Source: an uncultured Lachnospiraceae bacterium | GTDB lineage: Bacteria; Bacillota; Clostridia; Lachnospirales; Lachnospiraceae | DNA: 64,000 nucleotides | NCBI GenBank assembly: GCA_910579285.1 | Contig: CAJTTT010000008.1 | Location: 1 to 64,000, forward strand | Direction: 5' to 3' | In this document: in pieces, positions 24,435 through 32,864 of the stretch | Layout: each line of letters begins with the position of its first letter | Position numbering within the stretch: the stretch's first letter is position 1 | Made by a program: the position numbers and the translations under genes | Notes under the pieces: generated by a model | What the model was told of the DNA's origin: nothing | Databases searched by the model: none | What the model saw: the letters and a program-made list of their open reading frames with translations, nothing else

Positions 24435-25724
24435 TTATGGCGCGGTTATTCCTTCCACCATAGAATCGAGCTGCTCCTGCAGGCCTTTTTCTTCCGGGTT
24501 TCCCGCCGCCATATTCAGGGCAAATGCAGATACCGGATCCCAGAAATTGCCGCCAATGCGCTGCAGGCAGGAAAATTCCGACTGCTCAAGCAGGGCGGTG
24601 ATGGCGGGAGAGTTCTGCACATCGGCGGACGCCGCCGCTTTTGTGTTTGCCGGCCCCTGTCCCCGCATTTCAAAGCGCAGCTGCTGGTTCTTTTCGTTGG
24701 AAATCCATTCGGCCAGCCGCACGGCCCATGTATGATGCTCGGAATAAGCATTGACGCCAATCAGCTTATAGCCGGAAAAGGATGCCATCTGAATCTGTTT
24801 CCCTGCACAGGTATAGGTTGGAAGTCTGGCCGCGCCATAATCTGCTCCCCACGCTTCTTCCATAGCGACTGCATTCCATACGCCGCTGACTCCGGCTATC
24901 ACAGAACCGTCCAAGACTCCTTCAAGGAAGCCTTCCTCCACCGTGTTGAGAAAAGCCGGGCTGCCTGCAATGGTGAGCATGGCATTGGCAACGTCCTCGC
25001 CTTTGATGTCGCCTTCCGTCTGGTTCCAGGTACAGAAGTTGGTAATACCGTCACTGTTTAATCCGACTTCCAGGCCGGTATTGCCGAAAAAGGAATAGAC
25101 ATACCAGGCAGAAGACCAGTCCATCGTAATCTTCTTTCCGTTTTCCTCTGCCACCTGAAGCATACGGTCAAAGGTTTTTAAATCCTCCTGATTGAAAAAC
25201 TGCTTATTGTAATAAAGAAAATAGCCATTGTCTGCCGTTAAAGGGTAAGCATAGAGTGTACTTCCTACCGAAGCAGCCTCTACCGCGCCGGGCAGATTTT
25301 CTGCTTTGATTCGTTCTGCATTCTCGATCGGTTCCAGTGCGCCCGCCGCCACAAGTGTATTCAGCTGGTCATCTGCAAACGCGAAAACATCAGCGCCGGC
25401 TTCCAGATCTCCCATTAATACATCTTTACAGTTAGATTCACTCTGGGGCGTAAATGTAATATGGAAATCTGCCTGTCCCCTGTATTCCTGTTGAAAGTCT
25501 TCAATAATCCGGATTAACAGCGCTTCATCTTCTTCCGCTCCCCAGACCGTCAGCTCAACATCCCCGGTTTCCGCCAATGCTTCCGCTTCATCCGTGTTTT
25601 CTCCATGATTTTGTCCTTCCACATCAGCATCCGTCATTTTGCTTTCTCTGTCAGTTCCGGCACAGCCAGACAATGACGCTGCCAACAAGGCAGTTATTAA
25701 AAAGGTACTGATTTTCTTTCTCAT
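24435..25724 (-). CDS. Orphan MalE-type sugar-binding lipoprotein
   Basis: 429 residues from the ATG at 25724 (GGAGGTAATT upstream). Lipoprotein signal MRKKISTFLITALLAASLSGC with the lipobox Cys at 21, then an acidic linker and a MalE-like two-lobed fold (VELTVWGAEEDEALL, YAYPLTADNGYFLYYNK, VSGVWNAVAMEEAWG, GYKLIGVNAYSEHH). No permease or ATPase gene adjoins it. The next gene in the operon is a chemoreceptor. It may therefore be a sensing rather than a transport protein, or may share the MalFG permeases at 18.9-20.8 kb. Confidence 0.88.
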   Translation of the reverse strand: MRKKISTFLITALLAASLSGCAGTDRESKMTDADVEGQNHGENTDEAEALAETGDVELTVWGAEEDEALLIRIIEDFQQEYRGQADFHITFTPQSESNCKDVLMGDLEAGADVFAFADDQLNTLVAAGALEPIENAERIKAENLPGAVEAASVGSTLYAYPLTADNGYFLYYNKQFFNQEDLKTFDRMLQVAEENGKKITMDWSSAWYVYSFFGNTGLEVGLNSDGITNFCTWNQTEGDIKGEDVANAMLTIAGSPAFLNTVEEGFLEGVLDGSVIAGVSGVWNAVAMEEAWGADYGAARLPTYTCAGKQIQMASFSGYKLIGVNAYSEHHTWAVRLAEWISNEKNQQLRFEMRGQGPANTKAAASADVQNSPAITALLEQSEFSCLQRIGGNFWDPVSAFALNMAAGNPEEKGLQEQLDSMVEGITAP

Positions 25725-25793
25725 AATTACCTCCATATCAAAGCAGCTTAGGGCTATCCGCAGACATCTTCCCATTTAGGACAGCCCGTGGAT

Positions 25794-25822
25794 ATTATAG
25801 CGGTTTTCTCGCGTTTCTTCAA
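25794..25822 (-). promoter_or_regulatory. Promoter of the lipoprotein-chemoreceptor operon
   Basis: Minus-strand -35 TTGAAG (25817-25822), 17-base spacer, consensus -10 TATAAT (25794-25799), about 65 bases before the lipoprotein start. Confidence 0.75.
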
Positions 25823-25867
25823 TATTTTTTCTGCTAATTCTGACTGCAAATTTTCATAAATGACTAC

Positions 25868-25897
25868 GCAAAAAGGGACGGCATCAATCCGTCCCTT
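25868..25897 (-). terminator. Terminator after the diguanylate cyclase gene
   Basis: Perfect 9-base stem AAGGGACGG / CCGTCCCTT, loop ATTGATG on the minus strand, followed by TTTTT (overlapping the stem end). Confidence 0.88.
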
Positions 25898-25926
25898 AAA
25901 AGTTGCTCTCTCATCAAAGCAGTCAC

Positions 25927-27417
25927 TCACTCTGCTGCTTCAGACGCTGTGCTCTGCCCCGCAGGCTCCCTGTCCCGGTAAAACGCAAGCTGGTTCTTTC
26001 CTCTCTTCTTTGCCTTATACAGACCCTGGTCAGCCGCCTTGTAGAGTGCCTCAAAATCATTGCCCTCCTGAGGGAAGATCGCCACGCCGATACTTGCTGT
26101 CGCCTTATACTTCACATACTCGCCGGCCTGAAAATTTTTAAAGAAAGTTTCTACCTTTTTGGCCTCCTTCAGAATCGCTTCATTGTTCGGAATATCTTTC
26201 AGGAAAACCATAAACTCATCACCGCCGACACGGCCTATGATGTCGCTGGCTCTAAAGATCGCCCCGATCTGGAGTCCCAGAGAACGAAGCACCTCATCAC
26301 CAAAGGCATGTCCCATCGTATCGTTAATCTTCTTAAAATTATCAATGTCAAGGATAAACATCATGGACTGCTTATCTGGATTCCGCGCCATATAGTCCTT
26401 AATCTTGCGCTCCGTGGCCAGCTTATTATTCAACCCGGTCAGCAGATCCGTATCTGCCTTGTCCTCCAATTCCTTCTTTTTCTCATTGCTGCGTATCTTT
26501 CCGACAATATTAATGACCATCACGACGCAGAAAAATGCCGCAATCACAATAACCAGGTATAGAACCATATCTCTCGTGTTCTTCCGAAGATAATTTGCCT
26601 GCCTTTCCGCATAGGCCTCGCTGACGCCCAGCACCAGACTCCAGCGGTTCGTTCCCATCGGCACGGATGTAAGAACATAGCTCTGTTTCCCTGTCTGTAT
26701 GTCCACACTGCCCCGGGAATTATTGCTCAAGCGGTTTCGGATCGTTCTGGCGTTCTCCTTATTTTCTGCCTCTATATCCGTGAAAAGATTCCCTCCCTGC
26801 ACACAGGCGTTCTCCGACGCACCGCTCACTGCCAGAATATTTCCTTCCAAATCCACAATCACAAGAAATGTAACGGAATCATAACCCGACTGCAGCAGCA
26901 TGTCAGCAAATCTTTCCACCGGGTAATAAAGCATCACATATCCCTGTTCCGCATTCCGCCCAATATTATTTACTACAATAACTGCCTGTTCCTCCTTCGC
27001 ATATGCATAAGGAAACTCGCCCTCACGAACCTGCACAAACCAGGCCTCCTGCCCGGCTTCAAACATCGCGCCTGTCTGATCCACCGCTTTTCCGTCTGCG
27101 CTGCTGTAAATGACCTTTTCTACCCCGGCACATTTCGCCGCGATTCCAAGCTGCTCTGCCAGACGTTCACTGTCTTCCGTCCCCTCTCTCTCAATCAGTT
27201 CAGCAACCGTCTCCCCAACTTTTCCGACCTTTTGCAGCTCATGCAGGAAACGATCCCCGTATTCCTCCGCCGAGGCAATCAGTGTCTTGGAAACTGACGC
27301 TTCCGCCTCTTTATTGCTCTTTGACGAAAAGCTGAGCAGCATGCCAATAACGACCACCATCATAATGCCCGTCGGAATCAGCCACTGTAATACACTTGAC
27401 CTGTTTTGATTATTCAT
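25927..27417 (-). CDS. Membrane diguanylate cyclase with Cache-type sensor and GGDEF domain
   Basis: 496 residues from the ATG at 27417 (AAGGAAATCG upstream). Membrane helix at about 11-29, extracytoplasmic double-Cache-like sensor to about 280 (VIYSSADGKAVDQTG, VDLEGNILAVSG, LTSVPMGTNRWSLVLGVS), a second helix near 290-315, then GGDEF (about 335-490). The GGDEF signature is intact, and RASD lies exactly five residues before it, forming the inhibitory I-site, so it should make cyclic di-GMP with product feedback. Its start overlaps the end of the YesL gene by 8 bases, indicating coupled translation. Confidence 0.92.
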   Translation of the reverse strand: MNNQNRSSVLQWLIPTGIMMVVVIGMLLSFSSKSNKEAEASVSKTLIASAEEYGDRFLHELQKVGKVGETVAELIEREGTEDSERLAEQLGIAAKCAGVEKVIYSSADGKAVDQTGAMFEAGQEAWFVQVREGEFPYAYAKEEQAVIVVNNIGRNAEQGYVMLYYPVERFADMLLQSGYDSVTFLVIVDLEGNILAVSGASENACVQGGNLFTDIEAENKENARTIRNRLSNNSRGSVDIQTGKQSYVLTSVPMGTNRWSLVLGVSEAYAERQANYLRKNTRDMVLYLVIVIAAFFCVVMVINIVGKIRSNEKKKELEDKADTDLLTGLNNKLATERKIKDYMARNPDKQSMMFILDIDNFKKINDTMGHAFGDEVLRSLGLQIGAIFRASDIIGRVGGDEFMVFLKDIPNNEAILKEAKKVETFFKNFQAGEYVKYKATASIGVAIFPQEGNDFEALYKAADQGLYKAKKRGKNQLAFYRDREPAGQSTASEAAE

Positions 27418-28099
27418 CGATTTCCTTGTTCCCCTCATCTATTCTTAAAGAAAAATCCAGATCAGAGACCTCTTCTGTCTCTGGCTCCAGTTTCTTAAAT
27501 ATACCGCTGTAAATCCACGCAGCCCCATATGCCGGCGCTGAAATGCCGAAGAGAAAAACAAACAGGATCGCATAATTTGAAAAGTACGCGATCACAAGAG
27601 GCAGAATGTAGCACCCCAGCATGAGCAGCGTTCTTGGCAGATTGGCAAAAGCCAGTATCATCGCATTTTTCAAGGTGTTCTTAACCGAATTTTCAAATCT
27701 TGCCTGCAGCGGGAAAACATAAACCGCCGCCATCAGCAGCACCAGCGCAACTGCAACAACGACAACCACCAGCGCCTTCGGAAACGTCAGTCCGGAATAA
27801 TTGAAAATCAGGGAATCCCCTGCATAAACTGCGATTACCAGAAGCATCAGAAGCCATATCACGGTAGCCTGTCTGAAATTCTCTTTGAAAGACTTAAAGA
27901 ACCCTTTGATCAGATAGCCCTCTTCACCGCGCACAATCTTGAGCAGCACATAGTGCATCGCCGTGAATGCCGCTCCGGCAGTTATCACGGGAATACAGCA
28001 TAACATCATCAGAAAATTCATTATCATCAGATCCCCCACACGATTAAGAAACCGCATGACAGGGCTGTCCATATCCAAAAATTTACCCACTTTTGTCAC
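27410..28099 (-). CDS. YesL (DUF624) membrane protein
   Basis: 229 residues with about five or six hydrophobic segments. The pattern MDSPVMRFLNRVGDLMIMNFLMMLCCIPVITAG and TAMHYVLLKI near the N-terminus is typical of YesL/DUF624 proteins, which in Bacillus and Clostridia sit beside sugar importers and YesMN two-component genes. The exact role is unknown. Its stop overlaps the start of the diguanylate cyclase gene, an unusual pairing for a YesL protein. Confidence 0.85.
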   Translation of the reverse strand: MTKVGKFLDMDSPVMRFLNRVGDLMIMNFLMMLCCIPVITAGAAFTAMHYVLLKIVRGEEGYLIKGFFKSFKENFRQATVIWLLMLLVIAVYAGDSLIFNYSGLTFPKALVVVVVAVALVLLMAAVYVFPLQARFENSVKNTLKNAMILAFANLPRTLLMLGCYILPLVIAYFSNYAILFVFLFGISAPAYGAAWIYSGIFKKLEPETEEVSDLDFSLRIDEGNKEIDE

Positions 28100-28190
28100 T
28101 CCAATAATCTACTTGGTTATATAAGATTATATATCACCAAAGCTCGAAAATCTATAAAAAACAGAAAAATATGTAAAAAGACATACTCAT

Positions 28191-29447
28191 TTAGATTTTA
28201 TATTTCGTGCTGACCTGCTGGTACTGCATATTCAGCGTCTGGTACATTTTCAGGATTCTGGCGGTTTCCTTCTTAACATGCGTCATAACTTCATCATAAG
28301 ATTCCACCAGCACCATAACCGGCTGCTTCTTGAAACGTTTCTTCGCAACTTCGTCATTCAAGAATCGGAGTACCTGCTGTTTCGGCACAGCGTCACGATA
28401 ACTGCGCTTGTTCACGAGAGCGCTGACCACGTCACCCACCTGGAGGATACTCTGCTGGAGACTGATATGATGATCGTTCAGACGTTTGGGATATCCGTTC
28501 GCATCGCCCCTCTCATGGTGCGCCAGAGCAATATTTACTACCTCAGCGTCCACCTTATGCTCCAGCTTTTCCTGTGTAATGCTCACATGAGTGCGCACAT
28601 GCTTAACCTCTTCCGGCTTAAGCTTGCGCGGCGCCTGCAGGACATCCTGCGATATGCCGATCATTCCCAGATCATGGAGCAGGGCTGCATAATAGATCAT
28701 CTCCCTCTCCTGGTCGGGCAGAAACAATCTGGCGGAAATCTCCCTGCAGATACAGATCGTGGTAACCGTATCTAACACCATGCTCTCCCTGACAAAGCCC
28801 ATACAGTAAATCAACATGTCCATGAAGGTCTTTTTATCCTCATTGGAAAAAATCATGTACTCCGCAATCTCATCCAGTTCTTCTTTATAAGAGCCGTCCT
28901 TCAGCTTTTCCAGCATACCGTATTTCGCATCACACTGATAAAACCGCTCCAGCCCTGCTGCCGAAAGCTTGGTACCTGCCTGTTTCTGGAACATGCGCGG
29001 ATCAAACTGCGCGCCCATCGTATTGGAATAGATGTCTATCTTTTCGGCAATATTGATATAAGCCGCCACATCCTTATATGCATAATCTACCGTCTGCAGC
29101 TTTTCATAATCCCTGCAGTGATACATCAGCACCCTGGAAAGATCCGGCACCGGGGACAGATATTTAAAAAACAGATATCCGTAAATGGAATGGGCCATGC
29201 TGTCTCTCGTCTCATACTGCAGCATATCGTTAATTCTGTTTTTTTCCGTCTTATACGCACCGATGTCATGCATCGTTGCAACCATAACGATGTCCGCCAG
29301 CTCAAACTCTTCGTATCTGTTCTCTTCCTGGAGCATCTTATAAACCATATAGGCCACCCTCGACCCATGCTCCATCAGAGTGGGATTGATCAGCTTCAGA
29401 ATGTCCCTCATTAACAGATAAATGTCTTTGCTCTTAATATACTCCAT
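28191..29447 (-). CDS. Tandem HD / HD-GYP domain protein (likely cyclic di-GMP phosphodiesterase)
   Basis: 418 residues with no membrane span. The N-terminal half has a first HD domain (MEHGSRVAYMVY, VATMHDIGA, MAHSIYGYLFF, MYHCRDYE). The C-terminal half has an HD-GYP domain (ALLHDLGMIGI, HVSITQEKL, HHERGDANGYP). The usual HHERxDGxGYP reads HHERGDANGYP; the GYP and His ligands are kept. HD-GYP enzymes hydrolyse cyclic di-GMP to pGpG or GMP. It lies one gene upstream of a diguanylate cyclase, so synthesis and breakdown may be controlled together. Confidence 0.88.
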   Translation of the reverse strand: MEYIKSKDIYLLMRDILKLINPTLMEHGSRVAYMVYKMLQEENRYEEFELADIVMVATMHDIGAYKTEKNRINDMLQYETRDSMAHSIYGYLFFKYLSPVPDLSRVLMYHCRDYEKLQTVDYAYKDVAAYINIAEKIDIYSNTMGAQFDPRMFQKQAGTKLSAAGLERFYQCDAKYGMLEKLKDGSYKEELDEIAEYMIFSNEDKKTFMDMLIYCMGFVRESMVLDTVTTICICREISARLFLPDQEREMIYYAALLHDLGMIGISQDVLQAPRKLKPEEVKHVRTHVSITQEKLEHKVDAEVVNIALAHHERGDANGYPKRLNDHHISLQQSILQVGDVVSALVNKRSYRDAVPKQQVLRFLNDEVAKKRFKKQPVMVLVESYDEVMTHVKKETARILKMYQTLNMQYQQVSTKYKI

Positions 29448-29471
29448 AAATTTCCCCCGTCTCCCATTCCA

Positions 29472-29942
29472 TCACAGCACAAACTCCATCGGTGTATAGA
29501 TAATGCCGTCCTTTTTCTCCTGCGGCCGCAGATCCCGAAAACCCAGCCGGTGATAAAACGCGATCCCGTAGGGTGAGGAGTTCACCGTCACACGAGATTC
29601 CTGCATCTCCGTCAGGAGATAGTTAGCCAAATATTGTATCAACGCCCGTCCAATTCCCCTTCTGTGGTATTTCTCATCCACAAACAGCAGAGAGATGTGT
29701 ACTCTGTCGCGGAGCGTAATCATCCCCACAATCTTTTTTCCGTCAAGAGCCACAAACATCTGGTATGCGCCCATGACAAACATTCTATAGAGCGTGGAAT
29801 CGGTGATAAAGTTCTCGAAATTCTTCACGCCTTCGGGCGAATAAACATCCGCCTCAAATTTCATAAAAGTGCGCCAGGCCAGCGACATGGCGTCCTCCCA
29901 CTCTTCCCGGTACGCGCTTCTTATCTCATACGGCATTTCCAA
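29472..29942 (-). CDS. GNAT-family N-acetyltransferase
   Basis: 156 residues with the GNAT fold: an N-terminal strand-helix (EIRSAYREEWEDAMSLAWRTF), beta-4 MITLRDRVHISLLFVDEKY and the acetyl-CoA loop RRGIGRALIQYL (RxxGIG/A pattern), then VTVNSSPYGIAFYHRLGF. The substrate cannot be told; these small acetyltransferases act on many amines. It is 24 bases upstream of the HD-GYP gene on the same strand. Confidence 0.9.
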   Translation of the reverse strand: MEMPYEIRSAYREEWEDAMSLAWRTFMKFEADVYSPEGVKNFENFITDSTLYRMFVMGAYQMFVALDGKKIVGMITLRDRVHISLLFVDEKYHRRGIGRALIQYLANYLLTEMQESRVTVNSSPYGIAFYHRLGFRDLRPQEKKDGIIYTPMEFVL

Positions 29943-30014
29943 AACAATCAGTGACTCCTTTTTATGTCTTCCTATTATTCTATCTTACTTTTCCTAAAAT
30001 TACAACCTGAACGA

Positions 30015-30049
30015 AAAACTCCCCCCGCAGAACATTCTGCAGGGGGCCG
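30015..30049 (-). terminator. Terminator after the Cys-rich hypothetical gene
   Basis: Strong stem CCCCCTGCAGAA / TTCTGCGGGGGG on the minus strand (loop TG, with a shifted pair), followed by AGTTTTTC. Confidence 0.8.
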
Positions 30050-30079
30050 CTTTTCTTCATATATGACAGGCTGATAAAA

Positions 30080-30517
30080 TCAGCTCCTGTAAATTTCAGC
30101 AATCCGAAGGGATTTCTCCGGGAATTTGTCGTTCAGGTACATCAGATACTGCAGGGCGCTTCCTTCATATTTCTGCACATCTCCCAGCAGTCCCACCTCA
30201 TAACAGCTTCTTATTACATTAATAATGCAGTCGTCGGCGTGCTCCTCCTTGCAATCCTTACATTCCTTTAATATATGTGCAATTGCCGTCTCCAGCTCCA
30301 CTTCATCAAACACCTTAAAGTCCATCGTAGGAATATGCTCCATCCCCTGCGCAACATCCCGCTTCGGCTCTTTTATGTAATTGTTGATACACTGCCTGCC
30401 ATATCCTATGATGCAGTCACTTTTCTGACACTGTCCACAGGTCGTTTCTTTCCTGCAGCAGTTCTCCAGATCCTGTTCTACCAGCCCAGAGTTTAAGCCT
30501 TTCTTATGTTCCGCCAT
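30080..30517 (-). CDS. Cys-rich hypothetical protein
   Basis: 145 residues, no recognised family. The first 45 residues carry six Cys (C20, C21, C27, C30, C35, C43) with CGQC and KSDC spacing, and a second cluster CKDCKEEHADDC follows near residue 90, with one further Cys. This looks like a metal-binding or iron-sulfur protein. No signal peptide or membrane span. It is a single gene with its own terminator. A family search and metal analysis would be needed to name it. Confidence 0.65.
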   Translation of the reverse strand: MAEHKKGLNSGLVEQDLENCCRKETTCGQCQKSDCIIGYGRQCINNYIKEPKRDVAQGMEHIPTMDFKVFDEVELETAIAHILKECKDCKEEHADDCIINVIRSCYEVGLLGDVQKYEGSALQYLMYLNDKFPEKSLRIAEIYRS

Positions 30518-30625
30518 AACATCTTACCTCCATATCTTTTGCAATCTGATTGTTCGTACACTACTATAGCACGACCGATGTTGTCGGGCAATATGTCAGC
30601 CCGTAAAATTTCGAGGATCCAGAAC

Positions 30626-30670
30626 ACAGGGGCACCGCATATCATCATGTTATTCTGCGATGCCCCTGTT
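30626..30670. other. Long hairpin downstream of the BlaI-type gene
   Basis: CAGGGGCACCGCA pairs with TGCGATGCCCCTG around a loop of about 17 bases. The T-run (GTTTTTA) follows on the plus strand, the wrong side for the minus-strand BlaI-type gene, and no plus-strand gene ends nearby. It may act in both directions. Confidence 0.45.
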
Positions 30671-30671
30671 T

Positions 30672-31004
30672 TTACTTAAAATCAGCCTGCTTTTTCAACG
30701 CCTCCAAAAAGATATCCACGTTTTCCTGTTTCCAAAACTGTAAAAACTGTTTCGCCATATTCTCCAGATAATCTGTCTGTGAAACGAGTATCTGATAAAA
30801 AAACACCCGCCCCTGTCTGTAATGCTTCAGGTATCCTTTTTTGACAAGTCTTGCAAGGAACGTGGAAACAGTCTGCGGTTTCCATTCTTTGTGATAGGTC
30901 TCATTCACCCGCTGTGTCACCCCTGACAGATCCAGCTCTTTTTCCGCGTCCCACACTATCTTCATCACAACCTCTTCGCAATTCGTTAAGCTTTGATACT
31001 CCAT
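30672..31004 (-). CDS. BlaI/MecI/CopY-family winged-helix repressor
   Basis: 110 residues. Winged helix with LTNCEEVVMKIVWDAEKELDLSG and QTVSTFLARLVKKGYLKHYRQGRVFFYQ, then a short dimerisation tail. Classic BlaI works with a BlaR1 membrane protease, but no M56 peptidase gene adjoins it. The divergent neighbour is a MATE efflux pump, a possible target. It could equally control genes elsewhere. Confidence 0.85.
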   Translation of the reverse strand: MEYQSLTNCEEVVMKIVWDAEKELDLSGVTQRVNETYHKEWKPQTVSTFLARLVKKGYLKHYRQGRVFFYQILVSQTDYLENMAKQFLQFWKQENVDIFLEALKKQADFK

Positions 31005-31158
31005 ATGTGCCTTCTCCTTCCGTCCCTATCCGTTTATAGTTTGTGCATTTTCGCTTATTTCATCATATTTCATCATCTACATAATAGCAAGCTGGAATTT
31101 TATATTTAATCAATGATTTCTATATTTTTTATAATAAACGAATCCGCTGAAAAACAAG

Positions 31159-31187
31159 TTGCATCCGCGCTATGGATACTGTAGAAT
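31159..31187 (+). promoter_or_regulatory. Promoter of the MATE gene
   Basis: -35 TTGCAT (31159-31164), 17-base spacer, -10 TAGAAT (31182-31187). The next start codon is at 31194, so transcription would begin about at the ATG, suggesting a leaderless or very short-leader mRNA. Confidence 0.5.
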
Positions 31188-31193
31188 GATGAA

Positions 31194-32591
31194 ATGAGAC
31201 TTTTAGAAAAAACACGACACAAGTTCATCGGAGACAGGCGCTTTTACAAAATGGTGCTCGCCATTGCCGTACCTATTATGATTCAGAACGGTATCACAAA
31301 CTTTGTGAGCCTTCTGGACAATATTATGATCGGACAGATTGGTACGGAGCAGATGTCCGGCGTGGCCATCGTAAACCAGCTCCTCTTTGTCTACAATCTC
31401 TGTCTGTTCGGCGGCGTATCCGGCGCTGGTATTTTTACTGCGCAGTATTTCGGACAGAAGAACCAGGAAGGCGTCCGGCAGACTGTCCTCTTTAAAATAT
31501 GGATGGTTTCGCTGATTACCTTATTGACCGTAATCCTTCTTCTGTCTGCAGGTGACCCGCTGATTACCTTGTACCTGCAGGGATATGGCAGCGCCGAAAG
31601 CGCGGCCGCCACCTTGCGCTACGGCAGGGAATATCTTCGGATTATGCTGCCCGGCCTGCTTCCCTTTATGCTGGTCCAGGTCTACTCCAGCACCCTGCGG
31701 GAGTGCGGACAGACGATTCTGCCCATGAAAGCGGGCGTAATCGCTGTATTTGTCAATCTGGTACTGAATTACATATTCATATACGGCAAATTGGGCGTAC
31801 CGGCTCTTGGCGTGCAGGGCGCCGCCATTGCCACGATTATTTCCCGCTTCGTTGAATGCGCTATCGTACTCATCCACACGCACCGCCATGCCCAGGAAAA
31901 TCCTTTTGTCCAGGGACTTTACACCACGTTGAAGATTCCTGCGCCGCTTGTGTTAAAGATCATCACAAAAGGTATGCCGCTCCTCTTAAACGAAACGCTC
32001 TGGGCGGCAGGAACGGCCATGTTGACACAATGCTATTCCATCCGCGGACTGAATGTGATTGCTGCGCTCAATATTTCCAATACGATCAACAACGTGTTTA
32101 ACATCGTATTTATTGCGCTGGGAGAATCCGTCGCCATCATTGTCGGCCAGCTTCTGGGTGCGGGCAAAATGAAAGAGGCACGGGATACGGACAACAAGAT
32201 GATTGCCTTTTCCGTCTTCAGCTGTGTCCTTATCGCCACTGCTATGCTTTTATTGGCGCAGTTTTTCCCCCTGCTCTACAATACAAACAGTGAAGCGAGA
32301 GCGCTGGCCACAAACTTCATTATGCTATCTGCACTCTTTATGCCGCAGAATGCCTTTTTGCACGCATCCTACTTCACCCTGCGCTCCGGCGGCAAAACCA
32401 TTATCACCTTCCTCTTTGACAGCGTGTTTATCTGGTGCGTCAATGTGGTGATTGCCTTTATCCTAAGCCGTTACACCGTGCTGCCCGTCATTTTGGTTTA
32501 CGCCTTTGTGCAGATGGGCGACTGGATCAAATGTGTGATCGGATTTATCCTTGTTAAAAAGGGCATCTGGCTGCAGAATATTGTATCCTGA
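31194..32591 (+). CDS. MATE-family multidrug/cation antiporter
   Basis: 465 residues with about twelve membrane helices in two similar halves. The N-terminus has VLAIAVPIMIQNGITNFVSLLDNIMIGQIG, and the second half has a matching GMPLLLNETLWAAG segment. MATE proteins export drugs or metabolites against Na+ or H+. The ATG at 31194 has no Shine-Dalgarno sequence. The gene diverges from the BlaI-type regulator, which might control it. Confidence 0.9.
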   Translation: MRLLEKTRHKFIGDRRFYKMVLAIAVPIMIQNGITNFVSLLDNIMIGQIGTEQMSGVAIVNQLLFVYNLCLFGGVSGAGIFTAQYFGQKNQEGVRQTVLFKIWMVSLITLLTVILLLSAGDPLITLYLQGYGSAESAAATLRYGREYLRIMLPGLLPFMLVQVYSSTLRECGQTILPMKAGVIAVFVNLVLNYIFIYGKLGVPALGVQGAAIATIISRFVECAIVLIHTHRHAQENPFVQGLYTTLKIPAPLVLKIITKGMPLLLNETLWAAGTAMLTQCYSIRGLNVIAALNISNTINNVFNIVFIALGESVAIIVGQLLGAGKMKEARDTDNKMIAFSVFSCVLIATAMLLLAQFFPLLYNTNSEARALATNFIMLSALFMPQNAFLHASYFTLRSGGKTIITFLFDSVFIWCVNVVIAFILSRYTVLPVILVYAFVQMGDWIKCVIGFILVKKGIWLQNIVS

Positions 32592-32621
32592 CTCCGCTTT
32601 TCTATTAAAAAATGTATTTAT

Positions 32622-32675
32622 CAAACGCCCAGACTATTTTCGTGTCATAACGCCGAAATAGTCTGGGTGTTTTTA
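32622..32675 (+). terminator. Terminator of the MATE gene
   Basis: AACGCCCAGACTATTTC-like arm pairs with GAAATAGTCTGGGTGTT (one G-U pair), loop of about 15 bases, then TTTTTA. Confidence 0.8.
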
Positions 32676-32749
32676 TATCATAACAGCACAACAGTCGTGC
32701 TATTATCATATTATACTTTACTATTTGTTTGTAAACTTTAATAATATAC

Positions 32750-32778
32750 TTGTAAAATTTCAATTCTATTAGTATAAT
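32750..32778 (+). promoter_or_regulatory. Promoter of the DUF4143 ATPase gene
   Basis: -35 TTGTAA (32750-32755), 17-base spacer, consensus -10 TATAAT (32773-32778), in a strongly AT-rich leader. About 80 bases separate the start site from the ATG. Confidence 0.75.
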
Positions 32779-32864
32779 GTACTTAGTCAATAGTCTTACT
32801 GTTTGATTGGTATACTTTATCTTTACACAGAAATACTAGCCTATATACGAAACGGAGGTGTCTC

